A model generated the notes under the pieces. The model was given only the letters and a program-made list of their open reading frames with translations. It had not been told where the DNA came from and made no database searches. Shown here in pieces: positions 43,298-53,651 of a stretch of 64,000 nt of DNA. Positions within the stretch are counted from its first letter, which is position 1. Each line of letters begins with the position of its first letter. The DNA is from Pontibacter diazotrophicus. GTDB lineage: Bacteria; Bacteroidota; Bacteroidia; Cytophagales; Hymenobacteraceae. Where the stretch lies: contig NZ_QRGR01000009.1 in assembly GCF_003367245.1 (NCBI RefSeq), positions 1-64,000 of the forward strand. Direction: 5' to 3'. The translations under genes and the position numbers were made by a program.

Positions 43298-43335
43298 TTT
43301 TGATTATGCACCATCAGGATTCGTGCAGGAGCTCA

Positions 43336-44325
43336 TCATCCACGATCACCTGTACTCTCCAGCTCTTCCTCTACTAAGGGTTGGTTGGAGGCCTCAGTGA
43401 CAGGTAGCGTAAGCAGCGGCAGATGGTTATAGGCGATCATTTTAGATGTAACGCTTTTATCAAGAAGCCTTTGCAGAACATTGTGCTTCTGCGGGTTTAG
43501 TATGAGCAAGTCTGGTTTATGCTCCTGCAGGTACGCCTGTATGCCTGTTGCCGCATCCACCCGCTGTTGCAGTATCACCTTAAAATCTATAGCATTCAAT
43601 TGCTCGTCAAGTTGTTCCAGTGCAGGCTGTAAACGTTCATCATCAGGCTGCAGGCCATGATGCTTGTCTATGTGCAGCACCTGAAGCTTAGACCGGAAGG
43701 TTTTTACGAACTCCTGCAGCTTTGCAAGCAGGAACCTATTGGGCTGCCTGCCCAGGTCTGCCGCAAATACTACCGATTTAAATCCATAAAACTTAGCACC
43801 CAGCGGCACTCCCAGCACAGGAACCCTGCTGTTGCGCATTACAGAAACGGTGGTACTACCGATCAGAACCTGACTTAGGGCTCCTCCACCCTGCATGCCC
43901 ATTACGATGATGTCAGCTTTGTTCGCTTCTGCCGCCTTCATGATCTGCTCATAAACGGTTCCCATTTTAGCTACATAGGTAACACGGCTCGCATACCTTT
44001 CACGAGGCCCTTTTTCTATTGCAATGGCATGATTTGGAGAACCTCCACTTTGCCCAGCCCCCTCTACACAGGTATAATTGATAACAATGTCCTCTGGCTG
44101 ATCGCGCTTACTGTCTTTTACATACTGTTCCAACTCCAGGACCTTCTCCTTTTCCAGCGCAGGTATAACAGATGGAATATCGTAGGCTGCAGGAGGCGAC
44201 ACCATGGGGTGAAAGGCATGAAATATAACAACGTTCAGGCCGGCCTTTTGCGCCAGCTTCAGCGCATACAGTAGCGCACTTTTTGAATCGGGAGAATAAT
44301 CTACAGGTACCAGGATAGTTTTCAT
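43336..44325 (-). CDS. universal stress protein with two Usp domains
   Basis: A 329-residue cytoplasmic protein. Domain 1 (about 1-175) begins MKTILVPVDYSPDSKSALLY and includes an ATP-site-like GMQGGGALSQVLIGSTTVSV, close to the G-2x-G-9x-G(S/T) motif of ATP-binding Usp proteins. Domain 2 (about 180-310) is shorter and more divergent (KSVVFAADLGRQPNRFLLAK, DLLILNPQKHNVLQRLLDKS). The second domain lacks the glycine-rich loop, so it probably does not bind ATP. Usp proteins help survival of starvation or oxidative stress; no specific partner is visible. It is followed by a strong terminator and preceded by a REP-like element. Confidence 0.9.
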   Translation of the reverse strand: MKTILVPVDYSPDSKSALLYALKLAQKAGLNVVIFHAFHPMVSPPAAYDIPSVIPALEKEKVLELEQYVKDSKRDQPEDIVINYTCVEGAGQSGGSPNHAIAIEKGPRERYASRVTYVAKMGTVYEQIMKAAEANKADIIVMGMQGGGALSQVLIGSTTVSVMRNSRVPVLGVPLGAKFYGFKSVVFAADLGRQPNRFLLAKLQEFVKTFRSKLQVLHIDKHHGLQPDDERLQPALEQLDEQLNAIDFKVILQQRVDAATGIQAYLQEHKPDLLILNPQKHNVLQRLLDKSVTSKMIAYNHLPLLTLPVTEASNQPLVEEELESTGDRG

Positions 44326-44487
44326 TGCTGCTGATGTTAAGTGAAATACCTCGGGTCAGTTCCTAACTTATCTTACTGATTTACAGCATAAAGGTATACC
44401 AGCGAATACAGGATTCTGATGACCGGCATCAGTCAAAAGCAGGAGCTTCATCAGTTTTCAGCAACTGGCAAGCGCTGTAAATCAATA

Positions 44488-44591
44488 TAGCCCCGGCGGA
44501 GCGACCTGTTCGTGACTTCTTAACAGGTCGCTCCGCCGGGGCTTTAGTGCTTACTTCATCATGCTATTAACAAGTCGTTCCGCTGGGACTA
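44488..44591. repeat. REP-like element, second member
   Basis: A perfect inner palindrome: TAGCCCCGGCGGAGCGACCT (44488 on) with AGGTCGCTCCGCCGGGGCT (to 44543) around a short loop. A single outer arm follows, GCTATTAACAAGTCGTTCCG to GGGACTA (44563-44591). It matches the inner part and right outer arm of the element at 16071-16223, whose left outer arm is missing here. It lies between the universal stress and DUF1080 genes. Confidence 0.85.
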
Positions 44592-44624
44592 AGGCGGCCT
44601 GAGTACGGCTTTGTGCAGCCCTGA

Positions 44625-45524
44625 TTACTTGCTAAAATAGGCGGCGTACTCTTGGGGCAGTTCCTCCAGGCTTCTGATATTGATATCTTTGTAGTATACC
44701 TCGGCGGCTTCGCTCTGTAGCTGTATCTTTCCTTTGGTAAGGGGTTTGGGTTTGCCATTGTCCATGTAGCGGGAATTTTGAAGCACCATCACCACGTGCC
44801 CGTTCACTATATGAAGGCTTTTGTCCCCGAAGCAAACCAATTCTATATCTGTCCACTCCCCTGCCGGGCTCTCGTGGTCTTCGCTGCGCAGGCAGAACCC
44901 GCTCAGGTCTGTGCCTGCGCCAAGCGGCAGGAAAGGCTGCTTTGTGCTGGCTACGGTGTTCATGTCACCTTCCGGTATATAGGCACGCACATCTATCGCG
45001 GAGGAAGCGATGGTCCAGTAGTCGCCCATGTGCCCTTCCATTATCTGGAACTCCTGTGAGAGCATCCAGGCCCGCCAGTAATCCTTCCCGCTCTCGCCAA
45101 TGGAGTGGTACAGCACCCCGGAGTCTTTCAGTTTATTTGTTCTTGGCACCCATTTCTTGTCGCCCCACTTTACTTTCAGCTTCAGATGGTAATTTTCGAA
45201 CTCCTGCCTGGTGTAGACACATCCATAAATTTCACCGCTTACCTTCAGGACCGGCTCGCCCTCTTCCTCTACCACCGAGAATACATTATTAATGTTCTTG
45301 TTATACCCAATGGGAGGTATGATGCTTCCGTCTTCCTCTTTTGGCGCTTCGCCGTTGTAGCCGTCCTTGTGCCGGTAGCTTAAATACATTTCCCACTGCG
45401 ACAGGTCCTTATCCAGTAGCGGCTCCCATTTTTCTTCTGTATTGAAAGAACTGATGCCGAACACGCAAATAAAGATAAAGGCGCAGGCTGCCAGGCTCTT
45501 GTAAACTCCAGATATGTTTTTCAT
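44625..45524 (-). CDS. exported DUF1080 (3-keto-disaccharide hydrolase-like) protein
   Basis: A 299-residue single-domain DUF1080 protein with an N-terminal signal or anchor (AACAFIFICVFGISSF). The jelly-roll core includes EKWEPLLDKDLSQWEMYLSY, ENYHLKLKVKWGDKKWVPRT, KDSGVLYHSIGESGKDYWRA, QEFQIMEGHMGDYW and EWTDIELVCFGDKSLHIVNG. The family is linked to breakdown of 3-keto-glycosides together with Gfo/Idh/MocA oxidoreductases, one of which is encoded 3.5 kb away on the same strand. The gene is single here, divergent from the AraC regulator across 268 nt, so that regulator may control it. Confidence 0.9.
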   Translation of the reverse strand: MKNISGVYKSLAACAFIFICVFGISSFNTEEKWEPLLDKDLSQWEMYLSYRHKDGYNGEAPKEEDGSIIPPIGYNKNINNVFSVVEEEGEPVLKVSGEIYGCVYTRQEFENYHLKLKVKWGDKKWVPRTNKLKDSGVLYHSIGESGKDYWRAWMLSQEFQIMEGHMGDYWTIASSAIDVRAYIPEGDMNTVASTKQPFLPLGAGTDLSGFCLRSEDHESPAGEWTDIELVCFGDKSLHIVNGHVVMVLQNSRYMDNGKPKPLTKGKIQLQSEAAEVYYKDINIRSLEELPQEYAAYFSK

Positions 45525-45792
45525 ACTTTTTTAGATTTTGTTTTAACAGGATTCAAACTTCACTAGCACTTCTCACTTTGGCCCTGGAGGATAATTCCAC
45601 CTGGGTTTTAAGTGAGCCAATCACACCCACTGTGCGACACGGAACAGTTTCCCGTGCCTAGTGGCCAGGTAGAGAGCTGCTTCACCTGAAGGTTTGTGAG
45701 CGTTATCAAAAGTAGAAAAGGGAGCTCCTCATAACCTTGTACAAATCCATTGTTCTATGGTAAATCTGCCTACTTATTTGTACTTTCATTTT

Positions 45793-46647
45793 ATGAGACG
45801 CTATATCCAGTATGAACCCTTCAATATTTACCTGTTCGACACCAGTAAATGGGAGCACCCGGTTCATAAGCATTCTTACTTTGAAATTATCTTTATCAGG
45901 AGTGGGCGTGGGTTGCATGTGATAAATAACAACACTGTTTTGTACACAGCCGGTGATGTGTTTTTACTCGGACCAGAAGACTACCATTACTTTGATATTC
46001 AGGAGCATACTACCTTCTGCTACATCCGCTTTACAGAAGTTTATATAAAAGACGAGACTTTACTGAAGGTGCCTGACTACATGCGGACAATAGCGTTTAT
46101 CCTGAACTCGCCTTATCAATGCCAGGGAACAATTGTTTCAGACAGCGAAGAAAAGGAGCACCTCGACCGATTGCTGTCGGTGCTGCTTTATGAATACAGC
46201 AACCGGGGAGAAAGCTCCTACGAACTCATTATGCACAGCATCATGCAGGCGATGCTCGGCATACTGGCGAGGAACATGGTGCGGCAGAAGTTAATTGACA
46301 AAAAGAAAACGAAGAGTTCGAAGTTGATAGAAGACATCATGCTGTACATCAGCCAGCATATTTACGAGCCTGAGGCCTTGCGCATGGAGCGGCTGGTAGA
46401 GAAATTCAACTTTTCAAACAGTTACCTCAGTATCTTCTTTAAAAAGCAGACAGGAGAATCGCTGCAGCAGTACATTCTGAAGTATAAGCTGAAGATGATT
46501 GAAAGCCGCCTGCAATCCGGCGACAGGAGTATTTCCCAAATTGCTTATGAGTTTGGCTTTACAGATGGAAGCCACCTGAACAAATTGTTTAAGAAGTACT
46601 ATGGCGTGGCACCAGGCGCTTTTAAAGCTAAACAAGTGGCTGATTAG
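45793..46647 (+). CDS. AraC family transcriptional regulator with cupin sensor
   Basis: A 284-residue DNA-binding regulator. The N-terminal cupin-type sensor domain (about 1-110) has HPVHKHSYFEIIFIRSGRGL, VLYTAGDVFLLGPEDYH. The C-terminal AraC domain (about 180-280) has two helix-turn-helix units: LRMERLVEKFNFSNSYLSIF and the second with SISQIAYEFGFTDGSHLNKL before FKKYYGVAPGAF. Such regulators usually bind a sugar and activate adjacent genes. Its neighbours are DUF1080 (divergent) and GH28 (facing), so pectin- or keto-sugar-derived signals are plausible. The frame also offers an ATG at 45757; the one at 45793 (MRRYIQYEPFNIY) fits homologues better. Confidence 0.92.
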   Translation: MRRYIQYEPFNIYLFDTSKWEHPVHKHSYFEIIFIRSGRGLHVINNNTVLYTAGDVFLLGPEDYHYFDIQEHTTFCYIRFTEVYIKDETLLKVPDYMRTIAFILNSPYQCQGTIVSDSEEKEHLDRLLSVLLYEYSNRGESSYELIMHSIMQAMLGILARNMVRQKLIDKKKTKSSKLIEDIMLYISQHIYEPEALRMERLVEKFNFSNSYLSIFFKKQTGESLQQYILKYKLKMIESRLQSGDRSISQIAYEFGFTDGSHLNKLFKKYYGVAPGAFKAKQVAD

Positions 46648-46857
46648 TCCTCATTCGATTTTGCTGGCTTCGCTTTTTGTAGCGCTTGATTCCTTTGCTC
46701 AATCTAAAAAAGCTTTTTGGGTGTTCACGTATATAAGTGAAATTAAAACTACGAATTGCTTTATCAGAATAAGTATAAGCTTTGAATGGCAATCGTACGG
46801 TTAGATGGAAGATGGAGATACTATTAAAGAAATCAGTTATGAATATCAAATAAGACT

Positions 46858-47022
46858 ATGAATATTTTTGAATTAGTGCTCGGCATACTTGTTACGGCAG
46901 GTTTTGGATATGCCCTGGTAAAAAACCTAAGAAAACCTGGATTTGGATATGCCCTACTTAGAGTTGAAACTGTGCTGGGCTTTGCAGTTGGAATTTATAT
47001 AGTTATAAGCTCCGTGTTTTGA
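46858..47022 (+). CDS. small membrane protein (54 residues), hypothetical
   Basis: ATG at 46858 opens a 54-codon frame ending TGA at 47020-47022. The product has two hydrophobic segments (ELVLGILVTAGFGYALVKNL and ETVLGFAVGIYIVISSVF) joined by a basic linker LRKPGFGYALLRV, so it would be a hairpin membrane protein. FGYAL occurs twice. No recognised family and only a weak ribosome-binding site, so it may be a remnant. The bases between the AraC stop and this start (46648-46857) hold nothing else I can support. Confidence 0.45.
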   Translation: MNIFELVLGILVTAGFGYALVKNLRKPGFGYALLRVETVLGFAVGIYIVISSVF

Positions 47023-47058
47023 GTGAAAAATCAAGGTATAAAGGGTGACCGATAGCCC

Positions 47059-48513
47059 CTAGTCCTGTACTTCAGGCGTTTCTTCAAATTCAATCTGTTC
47101 CCCGTTGATGATGACATCATTGAAAAAAACATCTTTTACATTAGAGAATTTATAAGGCACATCTACCTTGTTTATCTTTACATTTATCAGGCGCAGGTTC
47201 TCTACCGGCGACTGCTCGTAACCCTCCAGGAGCACCCCCACTTTGCCACCATTTTTTACCGTCATGTTCTTTACCTCGATGTTGCGGACAGTAGGCAGGT
47301 AAGGGCCTTCGTCTTCGTAGAACATATTGACGCGGATTATCTGCTCTGCTACCTGCCCCACCTCTATATTGCGCAGGTATACGTTTTCTACCACCCCACC
47401 ACGCATAGAACTTGTTTTAATGCGCAGCGCTCTGTCGAGCAAAGGGCTGTTCATGGTGCAGTCCTCCGCAAACACGTTCCGCACACCACCTGATATCTCG
47501 CTCCCGATGACCACGCCACCATGTCCGTTGGCCATCGAGCAACCCTGTATGATGATATTCTCGCTTGGCACATTAATACGGCGGCCATCGGCATTTCTGC
47601 CGGATTTTATGGCAATGCAATCGTCTCCGGTGTTAAAGTAGCAGTCTTTGATAAGCACGTTTTTACAGGATTCAGGGTCGCAGCCGTCGGAGTTTGGCCC
47701 CTGGCTCTCGACGGTTACCTGCTGTATGGTTACATTCGTGCACAGCACGGGGTTCAGTATCCACATGGGTGAGTTGATGATGGTGACGCCCTCTATCAGC
47801 ACATTCTCGCAGCGGTAAGGCTGTACGAACTGCGGGCGCAGGTAAAAACCTTCTCCAAACTGACGCTCGCTGACAGGCACATTATTCTCTGCCATTTCGA
47901 ACAAGGCGGCTCTTTTATCGTCGTCGGTCTGGTTTGGTGTACCTGCTTGCCAGCCATACTTTTTGTTTCCTTTCCAGGGCCACCAGTTGGTTTCATTTGC
48001 CTGACCATCTAAGGTGCCCTCGCCTGTTACAGCAATGTTCTTTTCTTCGAAGGCGTAAATCAGGGGCGAGTAATTCATCAGCTCCACTCCTTCCCAGCGG
48101 GTATACACCAACGGCAGGTAATCTTTTGGATTTGTGGAGAACAGGATAGTGGCGCCCTTCTCCAGGTGCAGGTTTACGTTGCTCTCCAGGTAAATCGGAC
48201 CTGACAGGTACTTCCCTGCCGGCACTACCACACGTCCGCCACCTGCCTGGTTACAAGCCTCTATAGCCGCTTTTATGGCTGCAGAATTATCCGCCTTTCC
48301 GTCTGCCAGGGCACCATACGCCATGATGTTGAAATCCCTATCCGGAAAAGTGGGCGGCACAATCTGCGTCAGAACTTCAGCGGCATGTTCCCAGGCATCA
48401 GTGGAGGCTGCTGCCTTAGATTGATTGGCTGTATTGCTACTGTTACTGCAGGAAGAGAATACCGACATAAGTATAAAAGCAAGAAAAGGAATTGAAGAGC
48501 GGACTAATTTCAT
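47059..48513 (-). CDS. GH28 polygalacturonase-type glycoside hydrolase, lipoprotein
   Basis: A 484-residue right-handed beta-helix enzyme acting on galacturonan, exported with a lipoprotein signal (VFSSC). The family motifs are present: NSDGCDPESCKNVLI (normally NTDG), GDDCIAIKSGRN with the catalytic Asp pair, GHGGVVIGSE and RALRIKTSSMRGG. The N-terminal strand-rich cap starts DFNIMAYGALADGKADNSAA. In pectin loci such enzymes are exo-polygalacturonases or rhamnogalacturonan hydrolases. A second GH28 of different length is encoded at 55895. It is the last gene of the pectin block, and the AraC and small-protein genes converge on it. Confidence 0.94.
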   Translation of the reverse strand: MKLVRSSIPFLAFILMSVFSSCSNSSNTANQSKAAASTDAWEHAAEVLTQIVPPTFPDRDFNIMAYGALADGKADNSAAIKAAIEACNQAGGGRVVVPAGKYLSGPIYLESNVNLHLEKGATILFSTNPKDYLPLVYTRWEGVELMNYSPLIYAFEEKNIAVTGEGTLDGQANETNWWPWKGNKKYGWQAGTPNQTDDDKRAALFEMAENNVPVSERQFGEGFYLRPQFVQPYRCENVLIEGVTIINSPMWILNPVLCTNVTIQQVTVESQGPNSDGCDPESCKNVLIKDCYFNTGDDCIAIKSGRNADGRRINVPSENIIIQGCSMANGHGGVVIGSEISGGVRNVFAEDCTMNSPLLDRALRIKTSSMRGGVVENVYLRNIEVGQVAEQIIRVNMFYEDEGPYLPTVRNIEVKNMTVKNGGKVGVLLEGYEQSPVENLRLINVKINKVDVPYKFSNVKDVFFNDVIINGEQIEFEETPEVQD

Positions 48514-48541
48514 TTTCGGGGGATTAGGTCGATGCTAAAAT

Positions 48542-48943
48542 TTATCGCCTCTCAGTTGCTGCCAGCATGGGAGTGCCTCTTTTACAAAGCTGCAGGGCAA
48601 GCCCCCATGGGTCGCGAAGCATCACCAGGTGTGAGCCATCCTCCAGGCGCTGATCAGACACGACACTGGCTCCTGCTTTTTCCAGCCGTTCTTTGTCAAG
48701 TGCAGGGTCTTCGGAAACAAAGGCAAGGTGCACCAGCAACGGGTTCATGTCTCTATAGGGCGGCACCTCATCTGCAGGGTTCAGGTAGATTTCAATCATG
48801 ATTCTGTCGCTGTCATCAGCCAGGAACGTCATATACGGCGGCTCCTTTAACTGCTTTACAACCTTCAGGCCCAGGTGCGTCACATACCACTCCGCCATTG
48901 CTACAGGCGCTTCCACATTCAGTGCAAAATGTTCTAGTTTCAT
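48542..48943 (-). CDS. VOC superfamily (glyoxalase/bleomycin resistance) protein
   Basis: A 133-residue cytoplasmic protein made of two beta-alpha-beta-beta-beta modules: KLEHFALNVEAPVAMAEWYV TH at the start and LLVHLAFVSEDPALDKERLE in the second half, ending HLVMLRDPWGLALQLCK. The metal ligands of the family (a His near the start, a Glu near the end) are partly visible (HFALNV; MIEIYLNP). Function unknown: VOC proteins include glyoxalases, dioxygenases and isomerases. It sits within the pectin block, 28 nt upstream of the GH28 gene on the same strand, so a role in handling a sugar-derived metabolite is possible. Confidence 0.82.
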   Translation of the reverse strand: MKLEHFALNVEAPVAMAEWYVTHLGLKVVKQLKEPPYMTFLADDSDRIMIEIYLNPADEVPPYRDMNPLLVHLAFVSEDPALDKERLEKAGASVVSDQRLEDGSHLVMLRDPWGLALQLCKRGTPMLAATERR

Positions 48944-49035
48944 AAAATGAGTCGTTATGTATCAGCGTATTCTACTTCTTAAAGATAAGGTTAGCCTTCC
49001 TTCAAACAAGATTCTTTCAGAAAGTCAGCGGAAGA

Positions 49036-50256
49036 TCACTTCAACCACTTCTCCAGCCAGGCAAAGGCATCTTCCTGCATCGCGATGGTCATAGAATGCG
49101 GCACATCGTAGTACTTCACTGCAAAGTTCTCCGGGGCTTTCATACTGGAATAGATGGTGGAGAGTTTTTCTTCGGCAGCCTGCATCCCGGTCAGGCTGAA
49201 AAGTTTGTCCTGTTTGCAGTTCATCACCATCAGGGGGCGCGGTGCATTCAGAGAAGCGACATCAGGCAAATCGAGGAACTGGTACTGCCGCGGCACATAC
49301 ATCATCCAGGTATGGTGCGCGTGTTGCTGCAGCATCTGCTCATACGTAGTGGAAAATGCCGCTATAACACCAGTCTTTATCCGTGAGTCAAGGCCAAACA
49401 AATAAGTGCTGCGCAAGCCGCCCAGGGACAGGCCGATGCAGCCAATTCGCTCCGGATCTACCTCCGGCCGGGACAAAAGAAAGTCTATGGCTACTCTGTC
49501 GTTTTGGGCGATGATGCCAAGCCAGGTAGTGCCGGAGGTCAGGATGGTTTTGTTCATCGCCACTTCATTCGGCCCTGCCACCTGCTTGTTGTAGATTTGG
49601 ATGCGCTCGCTTTCGCTGGCCCCTTCCACTTTCTTGTCGTATCCTTTTGCATCTGTCAGCAGTGCCGGGTCCAGCTTTTGAGATCCAAAGTATGGAGCAT
49701 CAGGGCAAAGCACCACAAAGCCACGCTTCGCCAGCTCATCCGCATAATACCGGCCCTCATACAGGTTCTGCACATACGCTTCCAGTATGTCCGGCTGATT
49801 ATCGGTTAGCGTATGTTTCTCTTTCCCGAAGAAGTAAAACCCGCCATGGTCGTGCAACGCGATAACGGCAGGCGCTGGTTTGGTTATGTTATCAGGTACA
49901 AGCAGGAAGGCTTCCGTCTTCTGCAAAGCGTTGACATTATAGCGCACCAGGTACTGCGTGTAGCCTTCCCGCTTCGTAGTGCTTAAAATTTCAGAGTTGA
50001 GCGGTGCCGGTTCAGGATTGAAAGCGAGCAGCTCATTCAGTTTTGTTTTGGCTGTTTTCCGCCACTTCTCCACACTCCGCCAGTTTCTTGACAGGTAAGA
50101 CAAGCGGCTGTTGTTTTTGCTGGAGTAGGCATCCAGCAGGGGGTAAAAATTTCCTACATCGGATTTAGGTTGCTCCTGAGCCTGTAAGGTACTGCTCACA
50201 CAGCACAAAGAGGCGAAGAAGCAAGCAACCCATATGTTAAAGATATTTTTTATCAT
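49036..50256 (-). CDS. exported alpha/beta-hydrolase, putative carbohydrate esterase
   Basis: A 406-residue protein with a signal peptide (ends STLQAQ) and an alpha/beta-hydrolase domain. The nucleophile elbow is GLSLGG, an oxyanion region is visible in AVIALHDHGGFYFFGKEKHT, an acid is likely in NCKQDKLFSLTG, and the catalytic His in YYDVPHSMTIAM. The overall look is that of acetyl-xylan-esterase/dienelactone-hydrolase relatives used as pectin acetyl- or methylesterases in Bacteroidota loci. Its place between GH95 and VOC genes supports a deacylation job on pectin side chains, but the bond it cuts cannot be told here. Confidence 0.8.
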   Translation of the reverse strand: MIKNIFNIWVACFFASLCCVSSTLQAQEQPKSDVGNFYPLLDAYSSKNNSRLSYLSRNWRSVEKWRKTAKTKLNELLAFNPEPAPLNSEILSTTKREGYTQYLVRYNVNALQKTEAFLLVPDNITKPAPAVIALHDHGGFYFFGKEKHTLTDNQPDILEAYVQNLYEGRYYADELAKRGFVVLCPDAPYFGSQKLDPALLTDAKGYDKKVEGASESERIQIYNKQVAGPNEVAMNKTILTSGTTWLGIIAQNDRVAIDFLLSRPEVDPERIGCIGLSLGGLRSTYLFGLDSRIKTGVIAAFSTTYEQMLQQHAHHTWMMYVPRQYQFLDLPDVASLNAPRPLMVMNCKQDKLFSLTGMQAAEEKLSTIYSSMKAPENFAVKYYDVPHSMTIAMQEDAFAWLEKWLK

Positions 50257-50278
50257 AAAATATTGTAAAAGGCGCTTC

Positions 50279-52762
50279 TTACCTCATCTGAAGCTGGTAT
50301 ACCTTGCCTTTTTTTGTGGTTAAATCTACTTCAATCACTTTGGGTATGTCCGATTTTTGCAAATCTGCTTTTGCTGAAACCAAAGGTTCTTTCACCGCAG
50401 CTGCTCGGTAAAAAGGATTTTCATTCTCTCCCTGGGCCTGCTTCAACTCGCCTTTTCCAGCCAAGGTTAAAGGGCTTGAAGTACGGATTCTACAGTTTCC
50501 TCCCAGATTTGAATGCACCGTTAGTGTTTTCACTTTTCCGTTCTCCCAGCTCATGTCCAGCACGAAACCACCTCTTGCCACCAGCCCCTTCACCTCACCA
50601 GATTGCCAGGCGTCTGGCAACGCAGGAAGCAAATGAATAGCCCCATCGTGACTCTGCACCAGCATTTCGGCCATACCAGACGTACACCCAAAGTTACCAT
50701 CTATCTGGAAAGGCGGGTGCGCATCGAAGAGGTTCGGGTAAGTGCCTCCCCCTTCTCCAGAGGCCTCGCTGCCAGCAGGCGTTAGCTGGTCCTGGATAAG
50801 TTTATAGGCGCGATTCCCATCCAGCAGCCTTGCCCACAAATTCACTTTCCAACCCATAGACCAACCTGTAGACCGATCTCCACGGTACACTAACGAATTT
50901 CTGGCGGCAGCAAACAAGGCAGGGTTGCTGAACGGAGACACCTGGTTACTGGGGTACAAACCATAGAGATGCGACACATGGCGGTGCTTATCGCCTGTTC
51001 TGTCCCAGTCGTGCATCCACTCCTGCAACTGGTTATGCTGCCCTATTTGCATGGGCGGCAGCCTGTCTCTTTTTGCTTTCACCGTATCCGCAAAAGCTTT
51101 GTCTGTGCCCAATACCTCCGCTGCACGAATTATGTTGGAAAAAACATCGAATACCAGCTGGTTATCCATAGTAGTGCCTGCCGCAATAGAAACACCGCTC
51201 TGGTGCGCGTTTTCAGGGGACATGGACGGTGCTACTACCAGCCACTTGCTAGAGGGTTCCTCCTGCAATACATCTACATAAAACAGGGCTGCGCCTTTCA
51301 GCACAGGGTACATCTCCTTCAGGAATTTCTTATCGCCTGTAAAAAGGTAATGCTGCCAGATATGCTGCGTAAGCCAGGCTCCTCCCATCGGCCAAAGTCC
51401 GTAAAAAGCGCCATCTATAGGACCCGTCATGCGCCAGATGTCGGTGTTGTGGTGCATGTTCCAGCCTCTGGCCTTGTACATGGTGCGGGCACTTTCTTTG
51501 CCTGTCTCCGCTAAGTCTTTGAGCAAGGCAAAGAGCGGTTCGTGCATCTCTGGCAGGTTCGTTACTTCCGCAGGCCAATAGTTCATTTCTGTGTTGATAT
51601 TGACAGTATACTTGCTGTCCCAGGGCGGCGAGACTTTATCGTTCCAGATACCCTGCAGGTTGGCAGGCTGGGTACCAGGCTGTGAGCTGGAGATAAGTAA
51701 ATACCTGCCGAACTGAAAGTATAGCGCCGCCAGATGCGGATCGTTTCCGTTGGCAAAAGCAGCCAGGCGTACATCAGTAGGTTGCTGCTCCGCCTCGGTT
51801 ACGCCCAAGTCTAAGGATACTCTGTCGAAGTACTTTCTGTAGCTTTTGATGTGGGCTTCCTTTGCCTTTTCATATTTCTTCCTGCTGGCCCCGCTCAGGT
51901 ATTTCGCTGCTTTTTCAGCTTCATTGTCACTTATATCTTTATAGCTTCTGAAGTTTGTACCCATCGAGATATAAATGGTAACAGCATCGGCACCTGTAAT
52001 CTGCAGCGAAGTGTCCGTAGCAGAAACGTTTCCTCCTTCCACTACAGGTTGTACCTGCGCCTGGAATTTAACCTTCCCTTTTTTGTTGTCTACATCGCCT
52101 GAAACGCCTGCCAATACCAGCTTGTTTTGTGCTGCTGCCACTGTGTATTGCTTGTGCGGACTATTCATGCTGAGCGTACAGGTGATGCTTTTCGGCCTGT
52201 CGGCGGTTAACCTAACCACAATCACCTCGTCAGGAAAAGACGTAAACATCTCCCTTTTAAAAGTAACGCCATCCACTTTATAAGACACAGAGGCTACAGC
52301 CTGCTCAATGTTCAGGTCACGGTAATAGTCTTGTGCGGTATCATGATGGGGAAAAGTTAAAAATAAATCCCCCACGGGCTGATAAGGCATTCCATAGTTG
52401 TTGTCGGCAGGAGCATGCCTGGGGACTTTCTCCAGCGCCAGTGCTTGCGCCTCTTTATGCTTCCCTTCAAAAACCAGCCTGCGTATTTCGGGGAGTGCAC
52501 TATTTAATGCTGTGTTCGTGTTATTGCCAGGCTCACCCGCCCAAACTGTTTCTTCGTTTAGCTGCAGCTGCTCACGCTCAGGATTTCCGAAGACCATCGC
52601 ACCGATGCGCCCGTTTCCGAGAGGCAAAGCTTCATTCCAATTGTCAGCTGGCTTTGTATACCACAGTTTCAAGGCTGGAGCCTGTACAGACTGTGCAAAA
52701 ACATTGCTACACAGAAGCCACCACATAAATGCCACCAAGTAAAGGCGATTGAATTTATACAT
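50279..52762 (-). CDS. GH95 alpha-L-fucosidase / alpha-L-galactosidase
   Basis: An 827-residue exported inverting glycosidase. Signal peptide (ends CSNVFAQ). The N-terminal beta domain begins [49 protein letters not shown]. The (alpha/alpha)6 barrel follows, with [40 protein letters not shown] and [20 protein letters not shown], then a C-terminal beta domain. GH95 enzymes remove terminal alpha-1,2-fucose or alpha-L-galactose; in pectin loci both occur on rhamnogalacturonan side chains. A GTG-started extension to 52810 is possible, but the ATG at 52762 begins the signal peptide. The gap to the CE12 gene upstream is 50 nt. Confidence 0.94.
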   Translation of the reverse strand: MYKFNRLYLVAFMWWLLCSNVFAQSVQAPALKLWYTKPADNWNEALPLGNGRIGAMVFGNPEREQLQLNEETVWAGEPGNNTNTALNSALPEIRRLVFEGKHKEAQALALEKVPRHAPADNNYGMPYQPVGDLFLTFPHHDTAQDYYRDLNIEQAVASVSYKVDGVTFKREMFTSFPDEVIVVRLTADRPKSITCTLSMNSPHKQYTVAAAQNKLVLAGVSGDVDNKKGKVKFQAQVQPVVEGGNVSATDTSLQITGADAVTIYISMGTNFRSYKDISDNEAEKAAKYLSGASRKKYEKAKEAHIKSYRKYFDRVSLDLGVTEAEQQPTDVRLAAFANGNDPHLAALYFQFGRYLLISSSQPGTQPANLQGIWNDKVSPPWDSKYTVNINTEMNYWPAEVTNLPEMHEPLFALLKDLAETGKESARTMYKARGWNMHHNTDIWRMTGPIDGAFYGLWPMGGAWLTQHIWQHYLFTGDKKFLKEMYPVLKGAALFYVDVLQEEPSSKWLVVAPSMSPENAHQSGVSIAAGTTMDNQLVFDVFSNIIRAAEVLGTDKAFADTVKAKRDRLPPMQIGQHNQLQEWMHDWDRTGDKHRHVSHLYGLYPSNQVSPFSNPALFAAARNSLVYRGDRSTGWSMGWKVNLWARLLDGNRAYKLIQDQLTPAGSEASGEGGGTYPNLFDAHPPFQIDGNFGCTSGMAEMLVQSHDGAIHLLPALPDAWQSGEVKGLVARGGFVLDMSWENGKVKTLTVHSNLGGNCRIRTSSPLTLAGKGELKQAQGENENPFYRAAAVKEPLVSAKADLQKSDIPKVIEVDLTTKKGKVYQLQMR

Positions 52763-52812
52763 GCATGCTAAGTTTAAGTTTGCTGCTGATATTTCCACCT
52801 CCTGCCTCACCT

Positions 52813-53628
52813 TTACTTCTTCGCCGTCGGCTCTGCCGGCTTAAGTTTTTTCATACCGTTGTATACCAGTTGGGCCACTGCCCTGGCTCCCTCTGGCTGG
52901 AAATGCGTATTGTCCTTCTGCCCGTCCGGATAGGCTTCATACTTGCCAGCTGGCAGGTTCATGAAGTAGTGGTCGGTGACATACTCCTGCCCTTTGGCTG
53001 TGAAGGCATCAATGGACAGCTGTGTCAGGTCGATGAGCGGCACGTTTAGTTCTTTGGCTACGTCTTTTACCGCCTGCGGGTATTCGCCGTGCACATTACT
53101 TAGATTGCTGTCTTTCCAGGGATAGTTGCGGTTAACGGGTGTGAGGAGTATGGGCAGTGCGCCTTTTTCGCGCGTCTGTTTTACATACAGCCGCAGATAC
53201 TCTTTATAAGCGGGTACATTGGTGTAACGCTCCGGCTTGTTTTCGGCGGCATCGTTGTGCCCGAACTGCATCATCACCACATCATTTTTCTGCAGCGCAT
53301 TATAAACTTCTGCCCAACGGCCTTCTTCAAAAAAAGTACGTGTGCTACGGCCGCCTCTTGCTTTGTCTACTACCACTACACTGTCGCTTTTGATGATATT
53401 CCTGATCTGCCGAAGGCTGTCAGGGCGCATAAACGGTTGGAATACCTGCCCCCACCCTGCTACCGGATAGCGTGTGGCCATGTAGTCTTCAGCGTCATAG
53501 TCTCCGGTATAATCCGCGACAGTTGAATCCCCGATGAGGTATACTTTTACCGGATTTTTCTTTAAAGGCGCGAAAGCAGCAAAGGCTATACTGATTAATA
53601 ATAGAAGGATACCGATGTACTTTTTCAT
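52813..53628 (-). CDS. CE12-type rhamnogalacturonan acetylesterase (SGNH fold), first copy
   Basis: A 271-residue exported esterase of the SGNH/GDSL fold that removes acetyl groups from rhamnogalacturonan I. A signal or anchor lies at the N-terminus ([16 protein letters not shown]). Block I is [11 protein letters not shown] with the nucleophile Ser. Block II is [16 protein letters not shown] (Gly). Block III is [15 protein letters not shown] (Asn). Block V is [17 protein letters not shown] with Asp-x-x-His. Between the GH95 and second CE12 genes (gap 23 nt), it belongs to one operon. Removal of acetyl groups opens the backbone to GH28 and PL10 enzymes. Confidence 0.93.
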   Translation of the reverse strand: MKKYIGILLLLISIAFAAFAPLKKNPVKVYLIGDSTVADYTGDYDAEDYMATRYPVAGWGQVFQPFMRPDSLRQIRNIIKSDSVVVVDKARGGRSTRTFFEEGRWAEVYNALQKNDVVMMQFGHNDAAENKPERYTNVPAYKEYLRLYVKQTREKGALPILLTPVNRNYPWKDSNLSNVHGEYPQAVKDVAKELNVPLIDLTQLSIDAFTAKGQEYVTDHYFMNLPAGKYEAYPDGQKDNTHFQPEGARAVAQLVYNGMKKLKPAEPTAKK

Positions 53629-53651
53629 AGGAATAGATTATGAAATATAGC

